64,000 nucleotides of DNA from Rhyacichthys aspro (taxonomy: Eukaryota; Chordata; Actinopteri; Gobiiformes; Rhyacichthyidae), in assembly GCA_036850595.1 (NCBI GenBank), contig CM072148.1, positions 25,117,852 through 25,181,851 of the forward strand. The letters run 5' to 3'. A program made the position numbers and the translations under genes. Below, in pieces: positions 24,501 to 39,500 of this stretch. How positions within the stretch are numbered: position 1 is the stretch's first letter; each line of letters opens with the position of its first letter. The notes under the pieces are model-generated. The model was not told the DNA's origin and ran no database searches. It was given only the letters and a program-made list of their open reading frames with translations.

Positions 24501-27500
24501 TCACCAGGGCCATATGAACCATTCCTTGCCTGAGTATGATTTGGGAGGGGTCTCCCCCCTGCCTGGGCATGGAACGGTTTGTCTGGTGTGATTACGCCCC
24601 TAGAAGGCATGGTAAATGTGTGGAGAATCCCAATGCTGAGGATGTCATGATGTTTATTTGCCACTATCCTGACCCAGCTCTTTCCTTGTTGTTTCGAATG
24701 AAGTCCAGTACCGCCTAGATAGTGATGTTAGAAAAATAAGGGGCATGCCAGCTAATACTCAAGCAGTGAACTGTCTTATGCCTATTGTCAAGTGATTTGT
24801 CAGTGTTGTCTCATTGTCAAATGTGCCATTGCTGCCATCCAGTGAACTCCCTGAGCTACCTTAGCCCTCATACACAGTAGTAGGTCAGTCACCCTCTCCA
24901 GCCAATCCTCTGCTGCTGCTTCATTCACAGACAATTTCTCCACCTTCAGCAGTGTCCAGTATTACAATACTTGAACCTGTTGCTCAGCAGATGGTGGCCA
25001 TGTTTGATAAAGTCCTCTCTCTGTGTACAGCTTCTCTAGCAACTGGTCAACATAAAAAGGGCCATCCTCAGGTCTCACAGCATCTGAAGCATCCAGCATG
25101 TCAAGATTGTAGTTCCCACCACTGTTGACTGTTCAAGATGTGTCTTAACTGTTTTAGACCAGGACATATCAAACATAAATGCCGACAAACAGCCCTCCTA
25201 CGCTACTTCTCCCTCTAATGTTGATTTAAACTAGTCAGCCCATGTGATGATAGGGGCAGCATGGGCGGTGTTAATGACACCCTCACCAATTTTCCAGATC
25301 CGCACTCTGTGTATGTTAACTGCTGTAGAAGCTTGTCTGAAGACAAGACAGTCATCTTGGTTGTGTCACAAAGAGTTGAAGGAGCTAGTGAACAGTTTTA
25401 TGCTCCTGTGTCGATAAGTGACCAAATGTCTTTGAGAGGGATGCTGGACTCTGGCAGTACTGTATGTCATGTACACTCAGTGAAGTTGCGAAGGCCAAGT
25501 TGAAAGCTGCAGGTGTCATCTTGACTCATCAAAATGTTCCAGAGAGAGTGGTGCTCGTCAGCTATGGTTTTGTTACTCATGTGTTTATGAACTGAACATT
25601 GAACTTTATGATTAAGATTTCTAGTACCAACTTTCCTGGTTCCGGGACAGAGGGATGAACTCACTGTTGGAACAAATGTGAATGATTCAGAGAATAAAGA
25701 ATGAGAAATACTGGGAACTTATTTCTTCTTGTATGTCTGACCCAGAATGTGCAGAGTTTCTCCGGTTGCTGAGTTGCGCCTCCTTTGGAAGTGCCTGAAA
25801 AGTCATGGTTGGACCGGTCATTACACCAATGTGGGGGGATCATTGGGTCCACACTACAACACATTGCTAAACTGGTGTTTCCCTGTGTAGCTGTTGAGGA
25901 CTTTCCTGACACACAGGGTGTATGTAAAACCGAGCCTCACCAATCTACTACTTCATCTCATTTGGCATGTGACTCCTCTGATCCCATGCAGCTGCTGAAG
26001 GACTGTGACCTCGGCGACCTAAACATAGAGGGCTGTGAAGTGTCTGATGAGTAAGGAAGAGGAAGCTGGCTGACGTGGACATTTTCTCCAGGGACAAGCT
26101 GCATTGTGGGGAGGCAAAGATTTGTCCATCGGATTCACCTCGCTGACCACTGTCCCTTCTGGTTGCCTTTCTGCAGAGTGCCCCAGTACACTTTCAAAAG
26201 TTCTGTCTGTGATGGAGATGAAAGACATCAGTAATATGCCTTGCACCTGTGGTTGGTGTAGAAGAAATTTGGGGACTTAAGGATATGTGCTGACTTCTGC
26301 TGGCTTAATGCTTAGACCGTTAAGGACGCCCATCCACTGCCCCACCAGGCTGACTGTCTTGGTCTGCAGTAAATATGGGAGACACAGAACATACAGGCAG
26401 TTAATACCAAAGGATTGGACCCCAAAGTGCCAGGAGCCGTTCTGTTTCAAGTGTGAGATAAATTCAGTCATTGCCTCAAGGGTCACAACTTTGCCATCTG
26501 GACTTATAATAATCCACATATACACATCTTGACCAAGCTGAAATTGGATGCCTGTGAGCAACACTGGGTCTCTAAACTAGCTCTATTAACCTTTGATATT
26601 AAATATGTCCCTGGTAGGCTGAACATCATGGCGGATGCCCTGAGCAGTAGGCCCTGAGTAGGAGGCCCTGCCAAGCGTCTCCTGTCCTATTGACGCAGGC
26701 CTGTGATGTACCTGACTGAGGCGTTTCTTCAGTGTTAACTTAAACTGAGCTCCTGTCTCACTAGGAAAATGATTCTGTGATCTCCAGAGTTGCCTTCTAT
26801 GTAAGCCGGAAACGCAGACCTTCTAGATGCACTCAGTGTCTGCAAGCTATGACAGTTCTGAAGCCGTGGAATAAACTTGCATTTCTGAAGGGCGTTCTTT
26901 ATCATTTCACAAAAGATCCTGTGACCAGACACAAGCGCTTAATAAGAGAGTCAAAGGCTTACCTCTGTCAGTAGGAGACCAGGTGCTGGTGGGAAACAAA
27001 GGAGCCAGAGGCAAAGCCTCAGAGCTGTCAGAGAAGTGGGAGCCTGTTGTTTACATTGTGGTTGCCTCTAAACCCGACCTTCACATCTACAGGATCAGAG
27101 ACCTGGCTGGGAATGAACATACAGTGACACCACAACCACACCACAACCTGTGTCACTGTATGTCGTGGAAACTCAACCCGGTTCTATTGTTGTCACTGCC
27201 CCTGAGGAGTCCGATGCATCTGTAGTTGATGGGGAAACCGTGTGGACTGGAGCTTCCCAGCCTGAAACTCCTCTGAGCGTCAGCAAGTTCAATGATAACC
27301 ACACTGCATCCTGGGTCCAGCAACAGTTACTTGGTGACAGAGAAGATCTGCCTCCCATTGATGTGATGTGCCCATCCTCTGAGTCACACAGTCACCATGA
27401 TGTCTCTAATGACCCCCAAGAGACTGACTTGAGTCACTGCTTACTACAAATTATCAGTATGAGACACACTTCATTAAATTTCAGTATCAGCACACAAGAA

Positions 27501-30500
27501 ACTGGACAGAACACAATAAACCAGCAGTTACAAAACAATAATTTGCAAAAAGCTTTTTAAAGTGAAATATAGTCCCTTGTATGGCTCAAACTGTGATGAG
27601 GTAGATTCAGAAGGGGGAGGGAATAAAACAGATTGGAGAGAGTGATGTGGGGTGAGCAGAGTCTAGTTCACTGTTACTGCTGAGTGTGGGGTATGGAGCA
27701 CAGTGTGTGTGGTTAGGAGAGGGGAGGTCGGAGAGGGGGGTTAAATTGTTTATTCAGTAGTCTGACTGACTGGGGGTAGAGGCTGTTGGCTAGTCTGGTG
27801 GTTCTTGCCCGAATGGACCTGTATCTCCTCTCTGATGATTTTTTTTTACTTGGCACAGAGAACAGGAGGTGTACTCAGTGGAGATCTCCAGGAGGCTAGT
27901 CCCAATGATTCTACCCACTGTTTTTGCCACCCTCTGGAGCGCCTGCTGTTCAGCCTTAGGGCAGCTGGGGAACCACACAACAGTCCATAGGTCAACACGC
28001 TCTAAACAGCAGAATGATAAAATTTCACCATGGGCCTCAGGTGGAGTTTAGCTGTCTTCAGTTTCCTCAGGTAGGAGAGGCGTTGCTGTGCTGTCCCTTC
28101 AGCTGAGGTGGTTTGACAGATCCTTTGTCACAGTCAGGCAGAGGAACTTAAAGCTGGTGACCCTCTCTACCACCTCCCACGCATAATGAAGAGCGGCTGG
28201 GCTGGTTAGATTTCCTAAAGTCCATTATCATTTCCTTCATCTTCTTGGTGTTAAGGGCCAGGTTGTGAATGTTACCCCTCTCTGCCAAAAGTTCAACCTC
28301 TCTCTTATTTGCAGCCTCATTGTTATTGGTTATGAGACCAAGCACTGTTGTGTCATCTGCAAACTTTGTGACGTGTTTAGATGGGAAAGAGGGAGAACAG
28401 TCATGTTTGTAGAGTGAATAGAGCAGGGGACTGAGCACCTGGGGAGCTCTGGTGTTAACCCATACATTCAAAGATATATGCTCCCCTACTCTCACAAACT
28501 GTAAGCGGTTGTTCAGGAAGTTTCAAATTTCACAATGAATTGCTCAGTCCAATTCTGTACATTTTGTCTCTGAGACTGTGTTAAAGGCTGAGCTGTAATC
28601 AACAAAAGTAGCCTAGGTGTTTTTGTGTACCAGATGTTCTAGTGGAGCTAGAACATCTGGATCACAGTGCCTGTCTGATTCTTTGTGATGTCAAAAAAAA
28701 CAAAAACACATGTAAACTCAAAATCATACTCAAAAGGCCCACCCAAAAGAAGCTGCTATTTATGGTAAAAAATAACTTGTTATTCCTCTCTCCTACAGCG
28801 TCCATAACATTTACATGCACATGGTAAATTATGCAAATTAAGCAGTGACATCATTTAGAGATTTCTAGCAACTTTAGGACAGCCAATAGCTACTTACTTA
28901 CTGAGGAGTTGGCAACACTCTCACAGTGCCTCCTTTCCGGCTTGCTGCTGACTGAGACCCGAGTGGCCTGACGATCTAGGGAAGGATAGCAAAATCCGCA
29001 AATGGATGATGTGTATGTGTGAGTTGAGTTCAGGTAAAAGGTAAACTTTATTGTCCCACTAGTGGGAAATTTGTCTTGGGCTTTCCACCTGTGTTGTAGC
29101 CTCCACAGTTAAATACATCCATCCACATTCAAAGTATGAGAACCTTTGGATTTAATAACTGGTTGACCCTCCTATGGCAGCAATAACGTTTCCTGTAGTT
29201 GCAGATCAGACCTGCACATTGGTAAGGAGGGATTTTGGACCATACCGCTTTACAAACCTGTTTGATGTTGGTGTGCTGTGCCTTTTGTTCTCCACACAGC
29301 GTGGTGTCTTCCTTCCAAAAACTCATCTTTGGTTTCATCTGTCCACAGCATATTTTAGCCTAGTGTTGTGGAACATCCAGGTGCTCTTTTGCAAACTTCA
29401 AATGTGCAGGAACGTTTTGTTTGGACAGTAGTGGCTTCCTCCGTGGTGTGCTCCCATGAACTCCATTCTTGTTTAATGTTTTACTTATGGTAGATTTGTC
29501 AGCAGGGATGTTAGCATGTTCCAGAGATTTCTGTAAATCTTTAGCTGACACTTTAGGATTCTTCTTCACCTCATTAAGTGTTCTGTGCTGTGCTCTTGCA
29601 GTCATTTTTTCAGGACAGCCACTCCTAGGGAGAGGACAAACAATGCTGAACTTTCTCCAATTATAGACAATCTGTCTTACCGTGGACTGTTGAACATCAA
29701 GGCTTTTAAAGCTACATTACTTTTGTAACCCTTTCCAGCTTCATGCAAGTCAATAATTCTGGTTCACATCAGGCAATGCTTCTTAAGAAAAGCAAACTCA
29801 AAACTGGTGTGTGTTTTTATAGGGCAAGGCAGCTTTAACTAACACCTCCAATTTCGTCACATTGATTAGACTTGTGATTGGCTTACTCCTGCCTCATTAG
29901 CCTTGTGGTTCACATCCTTTTCCCACCTGCACTGTGAATGTTTACATGTTGTGTTCAACAAAAACATGAATACATATAATTTTTTGTGTGGTATTAGTTT
30001 TAACTCTGTATGTCTATTGTTGTGACTTAGATGAAGATCAAATCTTTTTTGCACATTTGTCACAGTTAAATGTTTCAAATCATCAAAAACTAATTGAACA
30101 CAAAATTGAGTTTTTAAGTGATTATTTTATTTATTAGGGGAAAAAAGTTGTGCAAACCTTATTAAATCCCTTAATTGAGTAATTATCCCCTTAACCAAAT
30201 AACTGGTTATTCAGTAGCAATAATTGCAGTCAAGTGTTTATGATAACAAGCATTGAGTCTTGATCACTGGGAAGAATTTTGGTCCACACTTCTTTGCATA
30301 ATTGTTTTAATTCAGCCACATTGGTTTTCGAGCATGAACTGCCTTCATGCCACAGCATCTCAATCCGATTCAAGTCCGGACTTTGACTAGGCCACTCCAA
30401 AATCTTCATTGTTTTTTTTTAAAGCCAATTAGAGGTGGACTTGCTGGTGTATTTTGGATCATTGTCCAGCTGCAGAACCCAAGTGGGCTTTATGATTTTT

Positions 30501-33500
30501 TTTGTTAGAGAGCAGAATTCATGCTTCCGTCAATCAAAATCCTGTATTTGAATTTGAATCTGAATTGCAGAAGAGTATTAAAAAGAGTAATTTCAAATCA
30601 AATGCATTCATTTGTAAATGAATTGCAGTAAATTGAATATGAATTTACATATACTTATAAACCAAGATGGTGGTGGCAACAAAAAAGTTACGTGACTGAG
30701 AATGGACTATATGAGTAATATGTTCCATAAAGTCAGACCAGTCCAGCTCAAAGCGTCATTAACCAACATCCCAATCTGTCCTTCAACTGATACAAATTGT
30801 ACCAATGAAGACCAATGACTATACGCTGTGGGAGAATTGTAGATCTAGTCTCTCTAATACTGCAGTAACCCAATTCTCTAACACACACCATGTTGTTACA
30901 GTGTGTGTTACAGTTTTTCTCGATTGCTTTGGCTCATTTCTTGAAACAGAAATTACATTCTCAAAACAACACGGACAAACCTCCAAACCTCTGGGCACTT
31001 GTTCACAACAGATTTGAATTTCTCATTCCTTTCAGCGAATTGCAAATGTCCCTGTACATTTCTGCAAATGATTAAGTACAATTGCCTACAGTTTGAACAA
31101 GTACCAAGTGAATATACCTTGTGATCTAAGCTGACTGTCACTTCTTAGTCAAATGGTTGTTCTCTCCAAAACATGTCAGCATCATTTCAATGTGTAAATC
31201 ATCACATGCAAAATGGTCCATTCAATTGTCAAAATATGTCAGTGGCCAGACAGACAGCAGCGGGAGGACGGCCAGGAGAGTGAGGATGAGGAGGCGAACA
31301 ATGAGGTTGAGTGACAATCCAGCATTACTGTAGTTTCTGTTGGCAACATATAATTTTCCTTTGTTTTGTGTTTGATGAGTTTATTTACAGTGTATTGTGC
31401 TGTATAAATTTGCTTTTCACTATGATGTATAGCAGTTACTTTATGTGAGTGAATGAAAATACAATACAGTGACAATTTCCATGGCAGTGTGAGTGCAGTG
31501 TGTGATGTCAGACCTTGTAGGCTACTGTTGAAATCATCCTTCTTTTTTAGTTTGATACACAATTGTATTCTGTTATGTAGACAAAAAACATCATGAATCA
31601 TACAGTGACAATAAAAGACTGGACCAAGATTGAAATGCAGAGATGAGGAATATTTCCATGGACTGCTTCCATAATGACAAAACATCTATGCATTTTGACC
31701 AGCAGTACTTACACAATGCCTAAAGGACTTTGCATTTTGGTGGCACTGACTACTTACATGAGAAAATAATTTACTTTTGGCACATGAGCAAACTGTTTTG
31801 GGAGAGATATGACCTTTTGCCATGGTGTTGTGCTGAACCGTACATGCTATTTTGACAAATGCACCTAGAGCTTTGAGAATGTAATTTCTGTTTCAAGAAA
31901 TGAGCCAAAGCAATCGAGAAAAACTGTAACAGGAATTGATGCCTCTTGACAAAATTCAGGAATTCATATACAGCACATGGATCATCTCAAACTCTATTTT
32001 TCTTTTCTTTGGGTATTGTAAATAACACAAGTCCTCTGAGGCAAACCTCTGAGAGAATCTGTATGAGATTCTGATATTACTGTATATGAGTCTTCTACCA
32101 TCATCCTCTACCCTGATCCCCCCAGGACCCCGTTCTCTTCTCCGGGTCCCTACGGATGAATCTGGATCCATTTAAAACCTCTTCTGACTCCGATCTGTGG
32201 AATGTCCTGCAGCTTTCGCACCTGAGCTCCTTTGTATTAGCTCTACCAAACAAACTGGATCATAAATGCAGCGAGGGGGGAGAAAACCTCAGGTGAGTAC
32301 TATCCTGTTATTTTTTTATTCTGAGAATAGAAAGAAATTGGAAAACCTAGAAATGTATATATTTATTATTTAGTTTACAGGCATTACCTGAATATTTACT
32401 AAAATGTGCAAATGTCTTAGAAATAATGGTTTTCCCTGGAAAATGTAATTTTATTATTATTATTATTTTAAAATAGCGTCTATAAACTTAAGCTTAAATA
32501 TTTATAATTTAATAATTAAATGAAAAAAATCACCAATCAAATACTATTTAGTGACTATTTAGTACCTTTCTGTTCTTGCTGACATGGATGTGTTGTTTGG
32601 CTTAGACAATGAATAAAATGCTGTTTTTCCTTCTACTGTGGGCTAGAGCAGTGGTTATCAAACTTTTTTCAGTGGTGTACCCCATATGAAATTCGTTTTC
32701 TCACCAAGTACCTCCAACAGCACAAAGCATTTTGGATGGAAAAAGAGGTAAAAAAAAAATAAAGCCGTGCCATAAGTGAATCATTTTTGAACTTTGTAAC
32801 TGAACAACACCTTTAAATTTCAAACATTTAAAACTAATTTTAAAGACTTGGTCAATTGGTCTGATTGGTCTGGTACGCCAACGTCAGAAGCGTCCACTTC
32901 CACAATTAACTGGCAGCAGGGATCAGGAATTGTCAGGATGGAAGCGGTGGTAATAATTATTATTAAGCTGTGAGAAAGGTTCTTTGTGCAGAAGATGCAA
33001 CCTGTCCATTTGTAAGAAGTCTTGGAGGAGGTGACAGTACTATTAAGCATGTTGCGGAGAATGCCATTGATTAGGGTTTGTAATACAGCAGGGCATTGGC
33101 GAGTCCGGATGGCATATTCGGATATCTGTAATAAACGCTGAGGGTGTTAAAGGTGGTCTTCCACTTTTCGTCTGAGCTTCATGTCACTGTAATGTGCTGA
33201 TGAGAGAAAAGCAGTCCTGTTCTCTTCGATCGTACTCTGAGGGCATATGTACTGAATTGAACTCAATAATACAACCAGGCGGAAGCCCAGGGGATGAAGC
33301 AGGATGATTTCCATGGACAAAGCAGAAGGACGAGGGTCAAGTCTGGCTAGAATCCGGATCTGGAATAAAGACAGCTGGAACGTTCTCAAGGAAATTTCGA
33401 GACAATCTGGCAGAGAGTGAAAGTAGGCAGTTTGCTTATATACAGCGCTTTGAATGGGCTACAGGTGTGACAGCGCTACAAGTTTGTGACTTGTCCAGTT

Positions 33501-36500
33501 TGGGCCAGTCTTGCAGTCTTGAGTTGAAGAACATTTTGTAACTCCCTAAAATTTCTAAATTAAGTGAGATAAGTGCTTCCGGTTAAGTAAAAGAGTTTAA
33601 GTATGGCACGTTTGCCCTGATGAAATTTCAAGTTTTCCAACATTCAAATTTTCAGATGGCGTGTTTGCTTTCTGTCTCATATGGGTTTCTCCCCTACTGT
33701 GCCCAACTAGCAGTGCTCGCCTTCAAAAATGCCATCCAAGGGTATTAAGGCTGCCGAGAAAAATAATGCTAGCTTAATACTCAACACTCAAATGGCCCTA
33801 CTTGAGCAGCAACAAAAGATGCTGAGAAGCTAACTGCTGAACTCAGGAAAGCGTTTGCCATAATCAAAGACAAACTGAACCAGGCATGTCTAACTATAAA
33901 GGAGCATGGCGAGCATATCCAGTCTCTTGAACTCTCCTCAGAGGATCTGAGCCAACGATTCAAGGACCTAGAAGAGGTATGTTCCTCTCTCCGAGAGGAT
34001 AGTGCCAAGCTAAAGGCTATAGGTTATTAATCTAGAGAGCCGTAGCAGACGTCAAAACTGACAGATTATTGGACTACATGAGTCTACAGAGAACAGCCAC
34101 CTGGCTTACTTTTTTCAAAACTGCTTGACAAAATATTTGGGAAAGATTTACTCCTCTCACTAGCACTGAAGTTGGCCCCCAGGCAGTGCCTGCATTGGTA
34201 CAAGACAGATGAACTCCTCATCAGGAAAGCCCATCCCTGTTGTATCCAGACTGGCTTTATATGATGCTTGCCAGTGGAGCAAGAAAGAGGATTCATTTTG
34301 TTGAAGAAGCACAAAAACATGCATACCGGGCCAACCAGTTTTTCACGAGGGGACAGTTCATGCCATGTTTGGTGGGATGCTTTCCCTCCATGAGTAGGTG
34401 TTTAGGCAGTCTTGTACATGAGTGCTGCTGTCTCCATCCGGCGCTAAACAACTCAATATACAGATGGTGTGATCACTTCATAGCACAAATTCTGGTCTTG
34501 ACAATTTGTGTCACTATTGTATGTTACATGTCACTGCTAATGATGCTCAAAAAATAACAAAATGGTCCCTTGAATTTTTTAGGCATTGATGAGTGTAGCT
34601 ATAGTAATATCAATAAAAAATTTGCATGTTACAAAAATAATTGAGATGGCAAACATAAGTGCAGAGTTCTTTCGTTCTCTGATAAGGTGTTGTTTGATTG
34701 TGTGTGCAGTGTGTGTAGATGTTTTTCTCAAGGAAAAATATGTCTATAGTCACTTGACCTTGCTTAATATCGGTCTGTAGTGTATGTGCTCATTCCATCA
34801 GGCTCATAACATCCCGCAGAATATAACGAGGCCACCAGGATCTGCTTGGACAGCTTTTGGGCCAGAGAGTTGACACAGGCAGCGTCAGGAAAGACGGCAG
34901 GACATATTGATATTGGACATTGTCGTTGCCATCTGCATCCATCGTAGAGGATGTGGCAGGGACTACAACATCTTAGCAACCACAAAGGCAGACTGCCTGT
35001 GACTTCTAATGCTGTCACTGCACTTGCAGAGGAGCTGAACTGTTTCTCTGCCCAGTTTGAGACTATAACACCACTCCCAGTCACACTGCCTTCACTGTCC
35101 AACACATCGCTTACTCTCACTCTACAAGGATACCAAGTGAGACGTGCTAAGGGCAGTGAACCCAAACAAGCAAAGTACTGACGTCTTGTGTGGACCAACT
35201 CTCAGGGATCTTAACAAAGATTTCTAACACCTCCCTGACACAAGCCTCCATCCCCACCTGCTTTAAGTGTGCCACTATCATCTCTATCCCCAAAAAGTCA
35301 GCAGTCAGTTGTCTCAATCACTATAGACATGTAGCTCGTTCTTCAGTAGTGATGAAATCCTTTGAGAAACTGATTGCTCAGCATATCAGAGCCAGCCTTT
35401 CTCGTCAGTTTGCCTCCAGGGCGAATAGATCGACAGAAGACATCATCAACACAGCCCTCCACTCTGCGCTGTCCCACCTGGAGCAGCCAGAGACAAGTAC
35501 GAACGCTGTTCATTGATTACAGCTCAACATTCAACATATCATTCCTGGCACACTATTGAAAAAGTTGTGGAGGCATGATTCCACCCACTCTACCTGTGCC
35601 TGGATAGTGAACTTCCTCAAAAACCACCATCAAACTGACAAGATCGAACCCCACTCCTCCATCACCATCACTCTTAGCACTGGCTCCCCAAAGGCCTGTG
35701 GGCTGAGTCCTCTCCTCGATTCCCTGTACGCCTACGACTGCACTCCAATCCATTCCTCCAACACCATCATTGAAAGGTCCCATATTATGCTAAATCGACT
35801 TTTCTGAGCTTTTAACCATGTTGTTTCTACCTTAAACACATACCCAAAGTTGTGTTTTGTTTGAGTAATTTATTTAGTTTGAGCTACAGTCCTTTCAACG
35901 AGCTGTTTCACACAATGACGTCAATATGTGAAATAAACCACTCCTCTCCAGGAAGTGCTCCTCCACACTCCTCCAGCCCCTCTCTGTGCTGTGCTCTGCA
36001 GCTCAGACGCACAAAGAAGCATCGCTGCTACTGTGTTAGCTTACTTACCGTCAGCAACATGTATTACTAACAAGTATTACTGCATAGCTCTACATATTGC
36101 TAGGCTACTTTATTATAGTTCTTTCAATATACTGCACAACAGCTACCTTAGGAGTCTCCAGGCAGCATACATTCTCAACTTCAGTAGGCATTGTACGGCC
36201 ATTTCCACATGTGCACCTATAAACAGAAGCAGTTAACACGTGCTATGCTACGGGCTATACCATAGAAACATACACAATAAATAGTTTCTCAATTACCAAG
36301 CAGAAACGTCTTGTAGAAGCCTTCGAGGTCTTTGTGTTTGCTCATGTTCTTCGAACGCAGAGTCAGACTCTGGGTCGAAGATATACGGCTCAGTTACTCT
36401 CAAAGCCATTGCTGGAAAAGTTATTACTACGATGTACCGTGTTTACTTCAGTCTGTTTCCAGCGCAGCACTAGCGTGACGTCATGAGTGGGCGGAGCCAA

Positions 36501-39500
36501 CACGGGAGAGGTGAGCCTTAAAGTGATAGTGCCAAATCAGACCGTTCACTTTGGACTCATGATGAGAGCTCATCCAAACCGCTTGTATAAGATAATTACT
36601 GTGTGTATCATGTTGCAAAACGTGATATGGTAACCTAAATGTATCCAAAATACACTGTATAATGTTCAAAATAGTATAATATAGGACCTTTAAATTTGCT
36701 GGTGAGACCACAGTTGTTGGTCTGATTCTAGGAGGAGATGAGTCAATGTACAGGGACGAGGTCCAAGCTCGTTATAAGCCGTGAATCAACAGCAACCTGG
36801 AGCTAAACACCAAGAAAATGAGAGATGGTGCAGGACTGTTCCTGCCTCCCTCTACATCAGTGGGGAGGAGGTGGAACAGGTCTCTACATTTAAATTCCTT
36901 AGAACCACCATCTCTAAGGCCCTCCTGGACTGAGAACACCACAGCGATGGTTAAAAAGTCCCAGCAGAGACTTCACTTTTTAAGAAAAAAAAAGCGCCAG
37001 AATCTGCTGGTGACATTCTACTGCTCTATCATTGAGAGTGTCCTGGTGTACTGCATCAGTGTGTGTTACGCTGGTGGCTCTGCTGCAGACAAGACGTCTC
37101 TGCAAAGGGTGATTAGGACTGCAGAAAAAAATAATCTCAATCACCATCTCTGGAGGACGTTGCCAACACCAGGGGCCTAACCAGGGGTAAAAATATAATA
37201 AAAGACAGTACACACTCAGGATATAAACTTTTTCCCCTTTGCCCTCTGGGAGGCAATACAGGAGCCTGAAAAGTAGGACTAACCTTAAAAAATAGTTTGT
37301 CCTGAGCTGTAAGGACACTCTGAATACATAATAAAAACAGCAACAGTAACTTGCCTCAGTGCAATAGCACTTCATCATTCATTCTTTCATTCATTCATAC
37401 TATAAATGCCTAGTAGTTTTAACTTACTTACTGATTTTATGTTTGCGTGATTGCTGTATTTTTAGTTTTTATCATAGTTTTTAATCATAATTTTTATGCA
37501 TTTATCAAATGTGGCACCTTCAATTTCATTATACACTATGCAATGACAATACAGCATCTTATCTTATCTAATCTTATCTTACATTCACATTGGCCAGTTG
37601 AAGTTCTGTTATAGTCTGACCACACAAAAACACACAATTTTTATTACTGCCATTTCCAATAATTTGGTCCATCTTCTCTTTGTTTTCCAGTGTGGGTCAA
37701 AGGCAGCTCCTGTGCCTTGCCAGAGCTTTACTGAGGAAAACCAAGGTTCTGGTTATGGATGAAGCCACAGCTGCAGTAGATCTAGAGACTGATAGACTAA
37801 TTCAGTCTACTATCCGCAGCCAATTTGAGGATTGCACAGTCCTCACAATTGCACACCGTTTAAACACCATCATGGACTACAGCAGGTCAGTTTCACAACA
37901 CTGACATAAAAGTGGAACTGCACTTAAAAGCAATGTTGGTAATGCTTTTTAAATGTTTGTTTGTTTGTTTTTTTTAATATATCAAGTAAATTTGACTTTA
38001 CCACCTGATAGTAGCTGTAAACTTGAGGTGTCTAAAACAGAGCAAAACAAAAAACAAAAAAAACATCCAATTAAAACACCCGGGCTGAATCGTTCTTCCT
38101 CTTCTGCAAACAACAGTGCACACATACTTCATTGCCCCAGCTGTGAAGCAGCTGAGACTTAACTGTAGCCATATAGGAGTGCAGAGCCAAACCTGCTTTT
38201 TCATCACTGCAAACAAGTTGTACTGCTGCTCAAATAAGACAGAAACTTAACACTGAACAGGACAGTCAACAGATTTTTAATAATGTGGATAAATAACAAG
38301 TGCAAATGCAGTGACAGCTGAGCTGCCATTCCACTGCAAAGAGTGAATGGAGCCCTGCAAACAGGACACTAACTTTGGTATCCTTCTGTTGAAAAGGTAA
38401 GTAACACTGTCCTTACGCTTTCCTTACATTCATTTGATTGCAATGTTGTTATATACATATTACTTTTTTATTTTGGTCATATGTTGTGCTCTTATTTAAA
38501 GCTAATGAAGCTAACACTACATTAGCCATTAACCATGACCATTTAACTGGAACAGTCCCAATTTTAAGCGTCCTTTTTAAGCGTCCTTTCCAGTGTCCCC
38601 ACAAATATCTACAAAAACATTAAAATGTCCTGAATTTGTCTCTTTCCTGCCCCAAATGTCCTGATTTTGCCCTTTTCCAGTCCTGATTTTTTTTACCCTG
38701 TCATAAGGCCTAAACAGCACATCTTGCTTGAAACTTGTCTGTATGCCAATCACAGAGTTACCATGGTGATAGCACTATTAACTAATTGAAAATGATCAAC
38801 AGTGTTCCTCAGGTTTGTAGCTCAACAATGATTGGTTCAAATCAATTAATCCTGATTTCTTTCCTGATTATGTCATTTTTACCATATATGGCAAATGTAG
38901 AAATAATAACTACTTTTTGTGATATAGAGCACTCTGAGGCATTAAGTTTGTGTGGGTGTGTAGTACATGTGTGTGGGAATCTATGCATGTGAGTTTGCAT
39001 GTGTGTTCATGTGCACATGTCTGCAGCATGCACATGTCTGCAGCGTGCAGACATGTTGCCTTACCGTATGACCGAATGCAAGCGGAGACAGCTTTCAAGT
39101 GGCACCTATTTCATGTGTCATTTCTGTGCAGCCTGGGCCCCATCCCTAGTCCATTTAGCCCCACTTGCTAACTTCAGATTCAGACACCATTAGCATATTG
39201 AGCACCTCCTCTATGGACCCAGAGTGATAGTGGAACATTGGCATTGAGAAATAACACAAACAAAATTGTAACTAAATTGTTTTTAGTTTTATAAATTGTT
39301 ATTCCCAAATATGCATGAACTACAGAAAATGCATGATGATCTGAAACCAATAACTCGAAAAGTGTTAAAGCTGCTCACTGCCTCTCCATCTAATCCTGCT
39401 GAAAACCAGAGTTCGAGATTTTTACATCCATATTTCAGAGCATTAGATGACATTGGTTTTCGGAAAATGTTATGGTTTGGGACTGGGTCTGATGTCATAT

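Noticed and set aside
34240..34557. 105-codon + strand frame after the L1 ORF1 remnant
   Set aside because: Could not be matched to L1 ORF1 or ORF2; composition does not support a gene.
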